A stretch of 64,000 nucleotides of DNA from DASTCZ01 sp035308165 (GCA_035308165.1 DATGHC010000074.1:118470-182469); one strand, 5' to 3'; shown: positions 51,182 to 60,740, numbered from the stretch's first letter. Made by a program: numbers and translations. Notes: a model not told the origin generated them from the sequence alone.

Positions 51182-51865
51182 ATGCCTGGCGCAAAGCATC
51201 GCAACCTATTCATTACCGGACCGACTGGGAGGCTGGAGGCGATTTTCTGGACTCCTGAGCGGACGCTTGCAATCGAGAATGGCTTGTCCATTGCGGCGGT
51301 CGTGTGCCATCCGCATCCGCTGTTCGGCGGGACGATGCACAATAAAGTTGTCTACCAAGTGGCGCGGACACTGGACCGCCTGGGCGTGGCGACTCTGCGA
51401 TTTAATTTTCGCGGGACGGGGGCGAGCGCAGGAGAGCACGACAAGGGCCGCGGCGAACAGGAGGATGTTCGCGCGGCGCTGGATTACCTGGCTGGAGAAA
51501 TTCCGGGCGCTAATATGTTGGTTGCGGGATTCAGTTTTGGATGCTGGGTGGGGCTGCGCGCCGGTTGTGCGGATCCGCGCGTGAAGGAACTGGTTGGCCT
51601 TGGAGCTCCGGTGAACGATTCCGATATGTCGTACCTCGGCGCGTGTGACAAGCCATGTTTGCTGATCCAGGGAGAGCGGGATCCTTATGGCGCTCCCCAC
51701 AAATTGGAAGAGGTGGTTGCAGCGTTTCCGGAGGTGATGCGGCGCGAAACGAGCGTGATTGTCGTGCCGGGAGCGGACCATTTTTTCACCGGGTTGCTCG
51801 ACCAAGTGGGGCTTGCGTTGACAAAATGGATGGTGGCGCGCCATCCCGAACTTGAGAGCAAGTAG
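51182..51865 (+). CDS. alpha/beta hydrolase
   Basis: 227 residues of the alpha/beta-hydrolase fold, the small class often annotated as DUF or OsmC-like hydrolase. The oxyanion region is VVCHPHPLFGGTMHNKVVYQ, nucleophile elbow GFSFGCWVG (Ser), the Asp in IQGERDPYGAP and the His in VVPGADHFFTG, giving a complete triad order. The HPHPLFGGTMHN motif is typical of a conserved bacterial subfamily. The substrate is unknown. It converges with the aldo/keto reductase gene 18 bases away. Confidence 0.88.
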   Translation: MPGAKHRNLFITGPTGRLEAIFWTPERTLAIENGLSIAAVVCHPHPLFGGTMHNKVVYQVARTLDRLGVATLRFNFRGTGASAGEHDKGRGEQEDVRAALDYLAGEIPGANMLVAGFSFGCWVGLRAGCADPRVKELVGLGAPVNDSDMSYLGACDKPCLLIQGERDPYGAPHKLEEVVAAFPEVMRRETSVIVVPGADHFFTGLLDQVGLALTKWMVARHPELESK

Positions 51866-51883
51866 GGTGCGGGAGAATATTTC

Positions 51884-53035
51884 CTAAGCGCTCTCTCCTC
51901 GAGAAAATAGTCTCGTGAATTGATCTTCGGTCATGAGAGGTAGAGCGAAAAGCCGCGCGTTGGCGCGGACGTGCTCGGCGTGACTCATGCCCACAAGCGC
52001 TGTGGCCACGCCGGGAAGCGAACGCGCAAACTGCAAGGCACGTTGCGTGTCATTCTCAAGGCCAATTGCTTTGGCGACAAACGGAGGCAAATTGCGGGCC
52101 ACGCGGCCCTGCAACAGAGATGCGCTGGCAATGAGCTGGATGCCCAATGCGCTGGCCGCCTCCACAATTGTGGTCTGCTTGTCTTGAAAAGATTGATTGG
52201 GCAGGGTCAGCGCCTCGGTCATGGAGAGATTCACGGGCAATTGCACGAAACGAAAATGGTGCGAATCGCCCTTAATTTCCCGAGCCACCGACTCGATCGC
52301 CGCGAGTGAGAGATGCTCGGGCGAATCCTGAGGCACGCGGAAACCATTCCAAGTAGCCATTCCGTAAGCGCGGATTTTTCCATCCGCAACCATCGTTTCC
52401 AGCCAGATGAAAGACGCGCTGATGCGCGCAAGAAAGTCACCCAGAGAGATTTCCGCCAGCTGCGTTTCCGGATTGTGCAGATAAAAAACGTCGACACACT
52501 CGACGCCCAGATTGCGAAGGCTCCGGCCGAGCTGATCAGCGAGGTAGCGCGGGGACATGGCGTGGCAGCCCGCGGCAATATCTTCAGCGCGCAATATGCC
52601 CTTATCAATAAACTCAGAGCGGAAGTAGGCACCGGGATTCGCGGGCATGTCCCCGTCAGGAGTGAGGTAGCCGGCCTTTGTGCAAAGCAGGATTTCATCG
52701 CGTGTGTAGCCTCTTCGCGCTAACTCCGCAAGCGCCGACCCGATGCTGCGTTCGCTGCGCTGCAATCGGTAATTAATGGCCGTATCGATCACGTTGAAGC
52801 CGGATTCCACGGCGGTGATGACGGCATCCGTGTAGGCCGCGTCGGTGGCCTGGTCGGGTTCGCCCAAATACGTGCCGATGCCGATGGTGGATACGGCCAG
52901 GCCCGGACCAGGATTTTCAGGCGCATTTTGGTGCGTGTCCGGATCAGGGATTGAGACGAAGTGCGCGTCGCCCGTGCGGCCTGCAAAGCGGTTCGCGTAA
53001 TGCTGAGTTCCTTCAACTGTGGCGTGTGTTTTCAT
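51884..53035 (-). CDS. aldo/keto reductase
   Basis: 383 residues from ATG 53035 (the longer start at 53080 is possible). It follows the AKR barrel: ISTIGIGTYLGE, VIDTAINYRLQRSERSIGSAL (catalytic Asp/Tyr region), CTKAGYLTPDG, DVFYLHNPETQL (His), and MATWNGFRV. It is longer than the typical 320 residues, mainly through an N-terminal extension of about 45 residues and loops. NADPH-dependent reduction of an aldehyde or ketone is expected, substrate unknown. It is the most downstream gene of its minus-strand run, next to the UvrC-like gene. Confidence 0.87.
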   Translation of the reverse strand: MKTHATVEGTQHYANRFAGRTGDAHFVSIPDPDTHQNAPENPGPGLAVSTIGIGTYLGEPDQATDAAYTDAVITAVESGFNVIDTAINYRLQRSERSIGSALAELARRGYTRDEILLCTKAGYLTPDGDMPANPGAYFRSEFIDKGILRAEDIAAGCHAMSPRYLADQLGRSLRNLGVECVDVFYLHNPETQLAEISLGDFLARISASFIWLETMVADGKIRAYGMATWNGFRVPQDSPEHLSLAAIESVAREIKGDSHHFRFVQLPVNLSMTEALTLPNQSFQDKQTTIVEAASALGIQLIASASLLQGRVARNLPPFVAKAIGLENDTQRALQFARSLPGVATALVGMSHAEHVRANARLFALPLMTEDQFTRLFSRGESA

Positions 53036-53104
53036 GATTGAGGCCGCAAGTATAACAGTGCTGCCGTCGCTGCGTTGCATTGAGCAAGAATTCGCACATG
53101 AAGG

Positions 53105-54322
53105 TCAGCCTTTGTCAGCGCGGCCTTCACTCGATGGAGCTTCTGGCGACTGTCCTGCCAATAGTCTCGCGCAGGCACGGATCATTCGGCGATAGGGCCA
53201 ATCGCGATCCTTGAAGAAAATCTCGCCCGCTCGTGGCTTGGAGTAAAACCATCGGGCCAGCAGCGCGAGGTGATCGGCGAGTGGTTCGCCGGCAAGAAGT
53301 CGTGAATCCTTAGGCGCGATATCAGGAGAGCCCGGGCCGGCCCCACCCACATTCTCGCGCAGAATCTCCTCAGCGGGGCGCGGCTCCGCAGTTTGTCCGA
53401 ATTGCACTGTGAATGGCTCGGCGATCCACCCTCCGCGCACGACGTATACGGCGACGGTTTCCGGTCCGGCGGCGCGTTGCAGAATAACAGCGTCAAGTTT
53501 TTCAACTTGGCGCGGCAAATCCGGGAGGTCGCGCAAAACCTCGGCCACTTTTTCCAACCGGCGATGGACAGCGGCGGCGCGCTCAAAATCCAGCGCGGTG
53601 CTTGCGGCTTCACGCTCTTGCTCGAGTTCGGCCTCCAGCGAGCCCCCTGCGCTCGACATGAAATTTACGACCCGCGCGGTTTCGATGGCATATTCCTCCT
53701 GCGTGCATCCGGCGAAGCACGGCGCCAGACACATTTTCATTTCCGAATAAATGCAGCCGGGGAAGGCGGGATCGCGGCGAATTTTAATTTGGCAGCGGCG
53801 GATCTTGTAAAGATTCAGAAATTCCGAAGCGAATGCATCGGCGGCGCGCCTGGAGGGAAACGGGCCGAAATAGAAGCCGCCCGCCGGGGCACCGTTTTCA
53901 TCCGTGCGAATTCGGCGCGTGACATAACAGCGGGGGTAGGCGTTGGTAAGATTCACTTTGAGCAAAGCCGGCCAACGCATCCGCAGACGTGCACGATAAT
54001 TACGGGGGTCAAGCTGCCGCGCGGCCTGCCACAGCACAAAACTCTGCTCGAATGCGGAGTTGGTCAACCGGTATCGCACCCCTCCGGCGAAATCGCGCAG
54101 GCTCAACCGTCGCAATTCGACGGGGTCGGCTGCTGGATCTCGTTTTCCGAGCAGCCGCACAAGCCTGCCACGCAGGTCAGCCGTGCGGATCAGATAAGGA
54201 CGCGCATTGGCAAGATCCGCGCGAGGCTCGATTCGCACCACCGCTGGCGCCGCGGGCAGTGCGGCGAAGAATTCCGCATCCTGCGAAGGGTCGAACACCG
54301 CGCCGCAATCTAGATCCATCAT
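53105..54322 (-). CDS. UvrC-like protein lacking the endonuclease domain
   Basis: 405 residues. The N-terminal region resembles the UvrC GIY-YIG domain but the signature is worn: the expected Tyr and YVGKA elements read VVRIEP and YLIRTAD. After that the sequence keeps UvrC features: NYRARLRMRWPALLKVNLTNAYPRCYVTRRI, then CQIKIRRDPAFPGC...KMCLAPCFAGC, where the four Cys of the UvrC iron-sulphur motif are present, and a UVR coiled coil (LEQEREAASTALDFERAAAVHRRLEKV). The whole RNase H-like second nuclease and HhH region of real UvrC (about 600 residues) is missing. It is probably not a repair nuclease; possibly a regulator or a divergent paralogue. Confidence 0.8.
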   Translation of the reverse strand: MMDLDCGAVFDPSQDAEFFAALPAAPAVVRIEPRADLANARPYLIRTADLRGRLVRLLGKRDPAADPVELRRLSLRDFAGGVRYRLTNSAFEQSFVLWQAARQLDPRNYRARLRMRWPALLKVNLTNAYPRCYVTRRIRTDENGAPAGGFYFGPFPSRRAADAFASEFLNLYKIRRCQIKIRRDPAFPGCIYSEMKMCLAPCFAGCTQEEYAIETARVVNFMSSAGGSLEAELEQEREAASTALDFERAAAVHRRLEKVAEVLRDLPDLPRQVEKLDAVILQRAAGPETVAVYVVRGGWIAEPFTVQFGQTAEPRPAEEILRENVGGAGPGSPDIAPKDSRLLAGEPLADHLALLARWFYSKPRAGEIFFKDRDWPYRRMIRACARLLAGQSPEAPSSEGRADKG

Positions 54323-54419
54323 GCTGGGAAGGATACACCGGCCAAAAGGGGTGTTGTACGGAGATTACCGCAGCGAAGAATGGAGGCGGATCGCGCCATG
54401 CGAGGCCAAGGGCTCTTCG

Positions 54420-55565
54420 CTAGTACGACTTGAGCACCCAGGCGGCGATCACCAAACGTTGAATTTCGCTGGTGCCTTCATAAATCTCAGTGATTCGCGC
54501 GTCGCGGTACATCCGCTCCACAGGGTATTCCTGGCTATAACCATAACCGCCGTGAACTTGAATAGCTTTGTGCGTCACGCGCGTGGACATCTCGCTGGCG
54601 AAAAGTTTGGCGATGGCCGCTTCCTGTGAATAACGTCCGCCGGAATCTTGCTTCCACGCCGCCTTACGGACCAACAACCGGGCGGCATCAATTTCAGTGG
54701 ACATGTCCGCGAGCATAAATTGAATCGCCTGGAAGTCTGAGATGGGGTGCCCAAACGCCATTCGCTGCTGTGAGTAGGAGAGCGCCTGCTCGAATGCTCC
54801 CTGTGCAATGCCTACGGCCTGCGACGCGATCCCGATGCGCCCGCCATCCAAAGTGGACAGCGCTACCTTGTACCCCTCGCCCTCATTCCCGATGCGATTC
54901 GCCGCGGGCACGGCGCAATCGCTGAAGGAAAGCTCGGTGCACGCCGTCGCATGGATGCCCAGTTTTTTTTCTTCCTTGCCGACCGCGAATCCGAGCGTGC
55001 CCTTTTCCACCACCAGCGCGGTGATTCCCTTTTCGCCTTTTTCCGGCTCGGTGTTCACGTAGACGATGGCTGCGTCGGCCGCGCCGCCGTTCGTGATCCA
55101 GGCCTTGGTGCCGTTCAAAATGTATTGCTCCCCTTTTCGGACTGCTTTGGTCTGCAGCGCCGCGGCGTTTGACCCTGCCTGGGGCTCGGTCAGCGCGTAG
55201 CAACCGATTTTCTCACCGCGCAGATAGGGGTCGAGAAACTTCTTTTTCTGCTCGGCCGTGCCGAAGCGATGGATGGGATCGCAGTAGAGCGAGTTCTGCA
55301 CCGAAAGGATCACGCCGGTCGAAGCGCAGACGCGCGATATCTCTTCAATCACAATGGAATAGGCAACGTGATCGAATCCGGCGCCGCCGTGCTCTTCGGG
55401 GAATGCCACGCCGGTCAGGCCGAGTTCCGCGGCTTTGCGAAAGGTTTCGCGCGGAAAGTGGCCGGTCTCGTCAATCTCGCGTGCGTGAGGCTTCACTTCT
55501 GAATTGGCAAATTCACGCACGGTTTGTTGCAATAGCTTCTGTTCTTCGGTAAGTTCCAGATCCAC
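54420..55565 (-). CDS. acyl-CoA dehydrogenase (short/medium-chain type)
   Basis: 381 residues from GTG 55565 (SD GAGG 8 bases upstream; the frame is open to 55628). Typical order: LELTEEQKLLQQTVREF, CYALTEPQAGSNAAALQTKAVRKG (FAD/substrate), WITNGGAADAAIVY, TACTELSFSDCAVPA, YSQQRMAFGHPISDFQAIQFMLADM and a C-terminal YEGTSEIQRLVIAAW with catalytic Glu at 363. The position of the Glu places it with short-chain and medium-chain enzymes rather than the glutaryl type at 4502. First step of fatty acid beta-oxidation; chain length not determinable here. Confidence 0.93.
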   Translation of the reverse strand: MDLELTEEQKLLQQTVREFANSEVKPHAREIDETGHFPRETFRKAAELGLTGVAFPEEHGGAGFDHVAYSIVIEEISRVCASTGVILSVQNSLYCDPIHRFGTAEQKKKFLDPYLRGEKIGCYALTEPQAGSNAAALQTKAVRKGEQYILNGTKAWITNGGAADAAIVYVNTEPEKGEKGITALVVEKGTLGFAVGKEEKKLGIHATACTELSFSDCAVPAANRIGNEGEGYKVALSTLDGGRIGIASQAVGIAQGAFEQALSYSQQRMAFGHPISDFQAIQFMLADMSTEIDAARLLVRKAAWKQDSGGRYSQEAAIAKLFASEMSTRVTHKAIQVHGGYGYSQEYPVERMYRDARITEIYEGTSEIQRLVIAAWVLKSY

Positions 55566-55679
55566 AGAGTATCCTCGAATCGCCGAAATATTCCGGGCAG
55601 GTCGGAGTCCCGCCCCTGCACCGCTCATACAAATCAGCGCGCAGGAAATGAGCGCACCCAGGAATCAGACTTTCAGTTC

Positions 55680-57452
55680 TTAATGGTGCTTTCCCCCCAA
55701 CAATTTGCCCAGTCCCGTCGCAATAGGATTATCCGCCTGGGCATTACTGCCTTTCGGGGATGATGAGAAATTTGGTATTCCCTTGCCGGGCCTGAACTTG
55801 GGATCACTCAGAGTCCCACCAATCGAAAAGGGCACAGTGATGCTGGATATGTTTCTGTTCGTCGCCGCACTCAGCAGGCCGGTGATCAGTTCTGCCGGGA
55901 TCGCCGCGCCACCGCCGGAAGGTGTAATGGTCGCCCTGCCGTCATAGTTCATGGATTGATCGGTCAGGCTGAATCCACCGCTCAGCTCGACTTGGCCCGA
56001 ACTGGAATCCATCTTGGTTTGCTTGGTGTTTACGCGGCCATCCGCAACTCCGATATCCCCCGCGATGCTGCTGAAAGTAGTTTCATTGACTCCCGCGGCC
56101 TTGGCCAGAGTGCCCAACGCGCCCGCCAGATTTACGCCGGGCAATTTCCCATCCTTGATGGAAAACTTTCCGTTCCCGGTGAGCGATTTCTGCCAGACGC
56201 CGCCGCTTGAACCAAACAGTTGCAGATCGATTTCCGCGAACCCGGTCATTTTCCCTTTCATCCCGCCGTTTGAAGCGGCCAGCATGCGGCCCAGATCCAG
56301 GCTGCGCAATTGAATGTTCGCCGAATATCGCTCCGGCTTTTGCTTCGCATCGGTGCGCGCGGAAATCTGCAGCGTGCCGCCATAGAGCACCATGGAGGCC
56401 GGCATGACTTCCATGCGGTCACCGTATACGTGGATCTCCGCGTTGGCATTTCCACCCTGATAAGGCGCCCAGGAAACGCGCTCCGCGGAAATCTTTCCTT
56501 GTGCGAGCAACGCATCGCTCGGGGCCGTCGCAGTTGGGGCCGCCACTGGACCGGAAGGATGCGTCTCGGGTGTTTCGCGTATGGATGCCAGCAACGCATC
56601 GGCATCCAGCAAGGGGGTCGAAAGCTCAAAGGTCGTTACGGCATTTGTTACATCCGGCACATGGAGCGTGCCCTTCACACTGGCAACTTTGCCCGCGCTC
56701 ACCTGGAAATTCGCATCCAGCGCACCAGCGGCCAGCTTCACTTCACCGGAATCGAACACCGCGGGCATGGCCAAGGCCCCAACGTCCACGGAAATACCCT
56801 TGAGATTGGAATCGGCGCGCCACTGTTTGACGGGATCTGGCCCGCTCAAGATTATGTTAGAAAGGTTCACGGTAACTCTGTGCGCTGCAACCACTGTAAA
56901 TGGTTTGGCGCCGCGCGATGGTATCTGTTCCAGCGAAATCTCACATTCATCGAGCGAAATCGAATCTATGGAATCCAGCGAAAAACTGCTGGAGGAAGTT
57001 GCCGGAGGCGCTCCGGCCGCTTTTGCCTCGGCAGTGGTTGGAAAAGTGTAGTTGGTTTTCCCGTTCTCATCCTGCAACAAATCAAGCTTCGGCCGCACCA
57101 AGGTCACCGAGGTCACGTGAATGTCCCCATGCAAAAGAGGCAGGAGCGAGACTCCGGCCTGGACTTGATCCATGGATAGCAAATTGCCCGAAGCGAAATC
57201 GTTCGGATTGCTCAATTGGAATCCGTCCACGACCACGGAAGCCGAGGGCAACAGACGGGCATGAATCGTACCCAGAGTAACTTTGCGCCCCGTCGCTCCG
57301 GAAATGGCCGCCTCAATCTCGGGACGGTACTTGTCGACATTGATGAACATTGGGACGATCAAGCCGATTAAAAGGATCAGCACAATAAATCCGCCAAGAA
57401 TCCATAACCATCGCCGTTTTCGCGGTTTGGAAGATGGTCCAGTTGTGCTCAT
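55680..57452 (-). CDS. AsmA-family membrane protein
   Basis: 590 residues from ATG 57452. One N-terminal membrane helix (WLWILGGFIVLILLIGLIVPMF, about residues 15-36) is followed by the AsmA N-terminal block INVDKYRPEIEAAISGATGRKVTLGTIHARLLPSASVVVDGFQLSNPN. The long middle is a beta-rich repeat of bridge-like strands (LQISARTDAKQKPERYSANIQLRSLDLG), with a C-terminal RPGKGIPNFSS tail. Members of the family span the periplasm and are thought to move or organise lipids between membranes. This one is anchored in the inner membrane; its exact role is unknown. Confidence 0.85.
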   Translation of the reverse strand: MSTTGPSSKPRKRRWLWILGGFIVLILLIGLIVPMFINVDKYRPEIEAAISGATGRKVTLGTIHARLLPSASVVVDGFQLSNPNDFASGNLLSMDQVQAGVSLLPLLHGDIHVTSVTLVRPKLDLLQDENGKTNYTFPTTAEAKAAGAPPATSSSSFSLDSIDSISLDECEISLEQIPSRGAKPFTVVAAHRVTVNLSNIILSGPDPVKQWRADSNLKGISVDVGALAMPAVFDSGEVKLAAGALDANFQVSAGKVASVKGTLHVPDVTNAVTTFELSTPLLDADALLASIRETPETHPSGPVAAPTATAPSDALLAQGKISAERVSWAPYQGGNANAEIHVYGDRMEVMPASMVLYGGTLQISARTDAKQKPERYSANIQLRSLDLGRMLAASNGGMKGKMTGFAEIDLQLFGSSGGVWQKSLTGNGKFSIKDGKLPGVNLAGALGTLAKAAGVNETTFSSIAGDIGVADGRVNTKQTKMDSSSGQVELSGGFSLTDQSMNYDGRATITPSGGGAAIPAELITGLLSAATNRNISSITVPFSIGGTLSDPKFRPGKGIPNFSSSPKGSNAQADNPIATGLGKLLGGKHH

Positions 57453-57620
57453 GGCCACACCTCTTCTCGTTTGCCCGGATGCCACTCCCTGCGTGCGCTA
57501 TGTTGGCAAATTAACTTCGACGTAGCAAGCCTCCCGGCGACGACTCCGCGCATCCTATGATGTACCCTGTCCTCGCGTATTTTCAAAACAATCAGACCAG
57601 CGGAGGTATAATTCGGCGTT

Positions 57621-59297
57621 ATGCCTGTTCGAGTCTCTTCCATGCTGATTCAACCGGAGAGGTCCAAGCCTGTTCGTAAAACCGGGCCCCGCTTGGATGT
57701 ACCCTGGCAGCGGAGACGCGGCCGTATCAGTGAAAGCCTGCGAGCCCTCCTAGCGGGTGGTGCGCCCAGAAAGTTTGTGGGTGGCTCACATTTTCGCGAT
57801 TGCTGGGTTAATCCGCGGATGCCGCGCGGGTGGATGGCAGCCTCTGCGTTTTGGCACATCGGAATCCTTGTTCTGCTCGTCCAGTTTGGGACCTTCCTTT
57901 GGTCGCACCCGCGCGGGCTGGACATGCCCAATGTCGAGCTGACCTGGTCGGGTCCCATTGAAGATCTCCCCCTGATTTCACCGGGGGCCACGCACAAGAC
58001 ACCCAGCCCGTTTGGCGACCCAGCAAAACCTCTTCCCCAGAGGGGAGCCGATGCTTTTCATCCGCGCCAAACGCTCATCTCCGCACCTAAACACCCAAAC
58101 CACCCTCGCCAGACATTGATCCGTCCGGACGCCCCGCCGGTGCCGCCGAAATTCCTGCCCGTGCTACCGAACATTGTGCAGTTGAGCGATGGACCCGTCC
58201 GCCCGCAGGCCAAGATTGCAGCAGACAGGGTGATTGCTAAGCGGCCCATGCAGGCGCAGCGAACGCAAACCAGCGTGATTCCTGATTTACCCAATCAGGA
58301 GAAAAACCTTACTGACTTGAACTTCGCTCCTGCGGCAGCGCCTGCCAAGCCTGCAATGACGATTTCCACCGGCGCTGCCACGGTAGCAGCGCCAAAGCAG
58401 CGTATCGCAGCCACATCCCAGAACGATGCCCCTCCCGACATCGGAGGCGGTAACAACCCTCAGACAGTTATCGCGCTTTCCGCGACGCCCGGCCCGATTG
58501 CGCCTCCTGTTCCCGTTCCTGTAGGCAATCTTTTAGCGAATGTCTCCATTTCGCCGGATGGTGCGCGGCGCGGAACACCCGGCGGCACCGGCAATGGCGG
58601 GGCTGAGAACGGCGGCGCAGGCGGTGGCTCCGCAAGCGCGGGAGGGACGGGTGGTGGGAACGGGAATGGTGTGGCCACGGTTGTTCCCGGCCTCAGTGTT
58701 ACGGGTGGCAATCCATCAGGGAAAAAAGGAATTTCGGGCCTGGGCGGAGGTTCTGGGCTTGGACTGAATCCCCGCGCAAATGGTACGACGCCCGCATCAG
58801 TCGACTCGGCGAGAGCATCTGGGAAACCATCGGATATTCCCTTGGCGGATCGCATCCCGCCCGGCGCCACTCCCGAGCATATTTTCGGGACGCGCTCTTT
58901 TTACTCCCTCAATGTGAGCATGCCCAATATTTCCAGCGTAAGCGGAAGCTGGATTCTCAAATTCGCTGAGCTTGATGAGCCAGGCGATCCGGCTGTGGCG
59001 AAAGAGCGTGCCAAAACCCTCGCGGCCCCAATCCCTCTACGCAAGGTGGACCCGCGCTATCCGCAAGATCAAGTCCGATCTCATGTTCAGGGAGAGGTGG
59101 TTCTTTACGCGCTGATTCGCGAAGACGGATCGGTGGACAGCATACAGGTCCTGCGTTCGCTGGAACCCGCCCTCGACAAGTGCGCAATGGAAGCGTTGGC
59201 GGAATGGAAATTCACTCCCGCTTCACGCAACGGCACTCCGGTGCCCCTCGAAGCGGTGGTCCACATTCCGTTTCGCTACGTGCGCAAAGATTATTAG
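57621..59297 (+). CDS. TonB-family energy transducer-like protein
   Basis: 558 residues. Membrane helix at about residues 71-93 (AASAFWHIGILVLLVQFGTFLW); then a long Pro/Ala-rich periplasmic span, a Gly-rich low-complexity segment near residues 310-365 (GTPGGTGNGGAENGGAGGG), and a C-terminal TonB domain, about residues 470-558: LRKVDPRYPQDQVRSHVQGEVVLYALIREDGSVDSI, WKFTPASRNGTPVPLEAVVHIPFRY. TonB domains link inner-membrane energy to outer-membrane receptors; no ExbB/ExbD genes are nearby, so the exact partner is unknown. Confidence 0.87.
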   Translation: MPVRVSSMLIQPERSKPVRKTGPRLDVPWQRRRGRISESLRALLAGGAPRKFVGGSHFRDCWVNPRMPRGWMAASAFWHIGILVLLVQFGTFLWSHPRGLDMPNVELTWSGPIEDLPLISPGATHKTPSPFGDPAKPLPQRGADAFHPRQTLISAPKHPNHPRQTLIRPDAPPVPPKFLPVLPNIVQLSDGPVRPQAKIAADRVIAKRPMQAQRTQTSVIPDLPNQEKNLTDLNFAPAAAPAKPAMTISTGAATVAAPKQRIAATSQNDAPPDIGGGNNPQTVIALSATPGPIAPPVPVPVGNLLANVSISPDGARRGTPGGTGNGGAENGGAGGGSASAGGTGGGNGNGVATVVPGLSVTGGNPSGKKGISGLGGGSGLGLNPRANGTTPASVDSARASGKPSDIPLADRIPPGATPEHIFGTRSFYSLNVSMPNISSVSGSWILKFAELDEPGDPAVAKERAKTLAAPIPLRKVDPRYPQDQVRSHVQGEVVLYALIREDGSVDSIQVLRSLEPALDKCAMEALAEWKFTPASRNGTPVPLEAVVHIPFRYVRKDY

Positions 59298-59388
59298 CCG
59301 GCCCTCTTCAGAAGTAATCCACAGGCCGCGTTTTCTTCCACATACTGCCGCACTTGCGCCCCGGCGAATCAGCGCCTATGCTCGCTTC

Positions 59389-60393
59389 ATGGCGAGTCCC
59401 GATTGTCCCCGGTGCGGAGGCACCGGCTGGAAAATTCTCGAAGGCGAGAAAGAACTTTCGCCTGCTATCGCCCGCGTCCCATTTCAAGCCGCGCGCAAAG
59501 CCGCGGCTGCGGGGTCAAGCGTAATTTCCATTGATGCCAGGCCCGGCGCGGCGGCAAGTCAGCCCCGAGTTGCTGTACCTTGCGATTGCGTGGAGACCGA
59601 GCGAATGACGCGCAGCCTGGCGCGCGCGCGCATTCCCAACCGATACGAGCATTGCGACTTCGACAGTTTTGAGACGGATGTTTATGAAGGTCCGGCCGGT
59701 TCCGCGTCTTACAACGAAAGCTTGTCTCAGGCAAAAGTGATCGTTGAAGGGTTTGCGCGGGATTATCCGCTTACGCTGGACGCGGGCCTTTTGCTGATGG
59801 GCCCTTGCGGCTGCGGAAAGACGCATCTGACCGTGGCGGTGATGAAGCAATTGATCGCCCGCGGCCACGAGGCGATATTTTACGATTATTGCGAGCTTCT
59901 GAAGGATATTCAGCGCAGTTACAATCCCACAAATCAGACCACAGAAGCCGGAGTTCTGGAGCCGGTATTGGCAACGGAAATCTTGCTTCTGGATGACCTC
60001 GGAGCGAGCAAGCCCTCAGCCTGGGCTCTCGAAACTATTGGCCACATTCTTACCACACGATATAACGAGAAGCGCATCACCCTGATCACCACGAACTATC
60101 TGGATGCACCAGGATCACCAACTTCAGAAACCCCCGCAATTTCTGACGCTGGCAACCCACTGGGAAACCCTACGCTCGATCCGAATGACACGTTTGCTGC
60201 TCGCCGCGCCGGCCGACCGCGCAAATTCCGGTTGCCATCCGGGGAGGACATCCCGGCGCATCAGGATGATTCCCTCACGGAACGAATTGGCACGCGCATC
60301 CGCTCGCGACTTTATGAAATGTGCCGCACGATTGAAATCCGGGCGCTCGACTTCCGCAAAGAAATCCGCAAAGCGAACAGCCCGCGCCAGTAA
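59389..60393 (+). CDS. DnaC/IstB-like AAA+ ATPase with N-terminal Cys cluster
   Basis: 334 residues. AAA+ core: Walker A GPCGCGKTHLTV and Walker B ILLLDDLGASKPSAW, a sensor-like ITLITTNYLDAP. The N-terminus has CPRCGGTGWKI and, after a linker, CDCVETERM, a four-Cys arrangement that resembles zinc knuckles of primosomal DnaI/DnaC loaders. The C-terminus ends in ERIGTRIRSRLYEMCRTIEIRALDFRKEIR, like helicase-loader tails. Probably loads the replicative helicase, but an IstB-like accessory ATPase cannot be excluded; no IS element is next to it. Confidence 0.83.
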   Translation: MASPDCPRCGGTGWKILEGEKELSPAIARVPFQAARKAAAAGSSVISIDARPGAAASQPRVAVPCDCVETERMTRSLARARIPNRYEHCDFDSFETDVYEGPAGSASYNESLSQAKVIVEGFARDYPLTLDAGLLLMGPCGCGKTHLTVAVMKQLIARGHEAIFYDYCELLKDIQRSYNPTNQTTEAGVLEPVLATEILLLDDLGASKPSAWALETIGHILTTRYNEKRITLITTNYLDAPGSPTSETPAISDAGNPLGNPTLDPNDTFAARRAGRPRKFRLPSGEDIPAHQDDSLTERIGTRIRSRLYEMCRTIEIRALDFRKEIRKANSPRQ

Positions 60394-60413
60394 ACCCCAG
60401 CACAAGTCATCCC

Positions 60414-60441
60414 TTGACTGTTCGTTCGAAAAACATAAAAT
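60414..60441 (+). promoter_or_regulatory. promoter of the toxin-antitoxin unit
   Basis: TTGACT (60414-60419), 16-base spacer, TAAAAT (60436-60441). Transcription would begin near 60448, at most 2 bases before the ATG at 60450, so the mRNA appears leaderless. The spacer contains GTTCGTTCGAAAAAC, with TTCGAA as a possible operator half. Confidence 0.6.
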
Positions 60442-60449
60442 ACAAATAT

Positions 60450-60740
60450 ATGAAAACACAAACTCGGGCATATCGTTCCACTTTGGCCGTCAAAATTGGG
60501 GTGAGCCGCCAGGTCGTCATCCCCAAGAGAATCCACGATCAATTGGGTTTGGAGCCGGGCGACTATCTCGAAGTGGAACTTGATGGCGACCGGGTGGTTC
60601 TGACCCCCAAGGCGCTTATTGAAAAGCGCCTCGCCGAGGGGCTCGATGACGTGCGGAAAGGGCATGTACGGGGTCCATTCAAGTCAGTACCCGCGCTGAT
60701 TCGTTCGTTGCGCAAAGTTCGCAAAGCCAGATCCTCTTGA
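60450..60740 (+). CDS. AbrB/MazE-type antitoxin
   Basis: 96 residues from ATG 60450. Swapped-hairpin AbrB domain: LAVKIGVSRQVVIPKRIHDQLGLEPGDYLEVELDGDRVVLTPK. The C-terminal 45 residues are basic (RSLRKVRKARSS) and would bind the toxin. No SD sequence precedes the start. The stop is immediately followed by the ATG of the toxin (60741), the usual tight antitoxin-toxin order. Acts in the cytoplasm as autorepressor and antidote, as for other AbrB-type antitoxins. Confidence 0.85.
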   Translation: MKTQTRAYRSTLAVKIGVSRQVVIPKRIHDQLGLEPGDYLEVELDGDRVVLTPKALIEKRLAEGLDDVRKGHVRGPFKSVPALIRSLRKVRKARSS

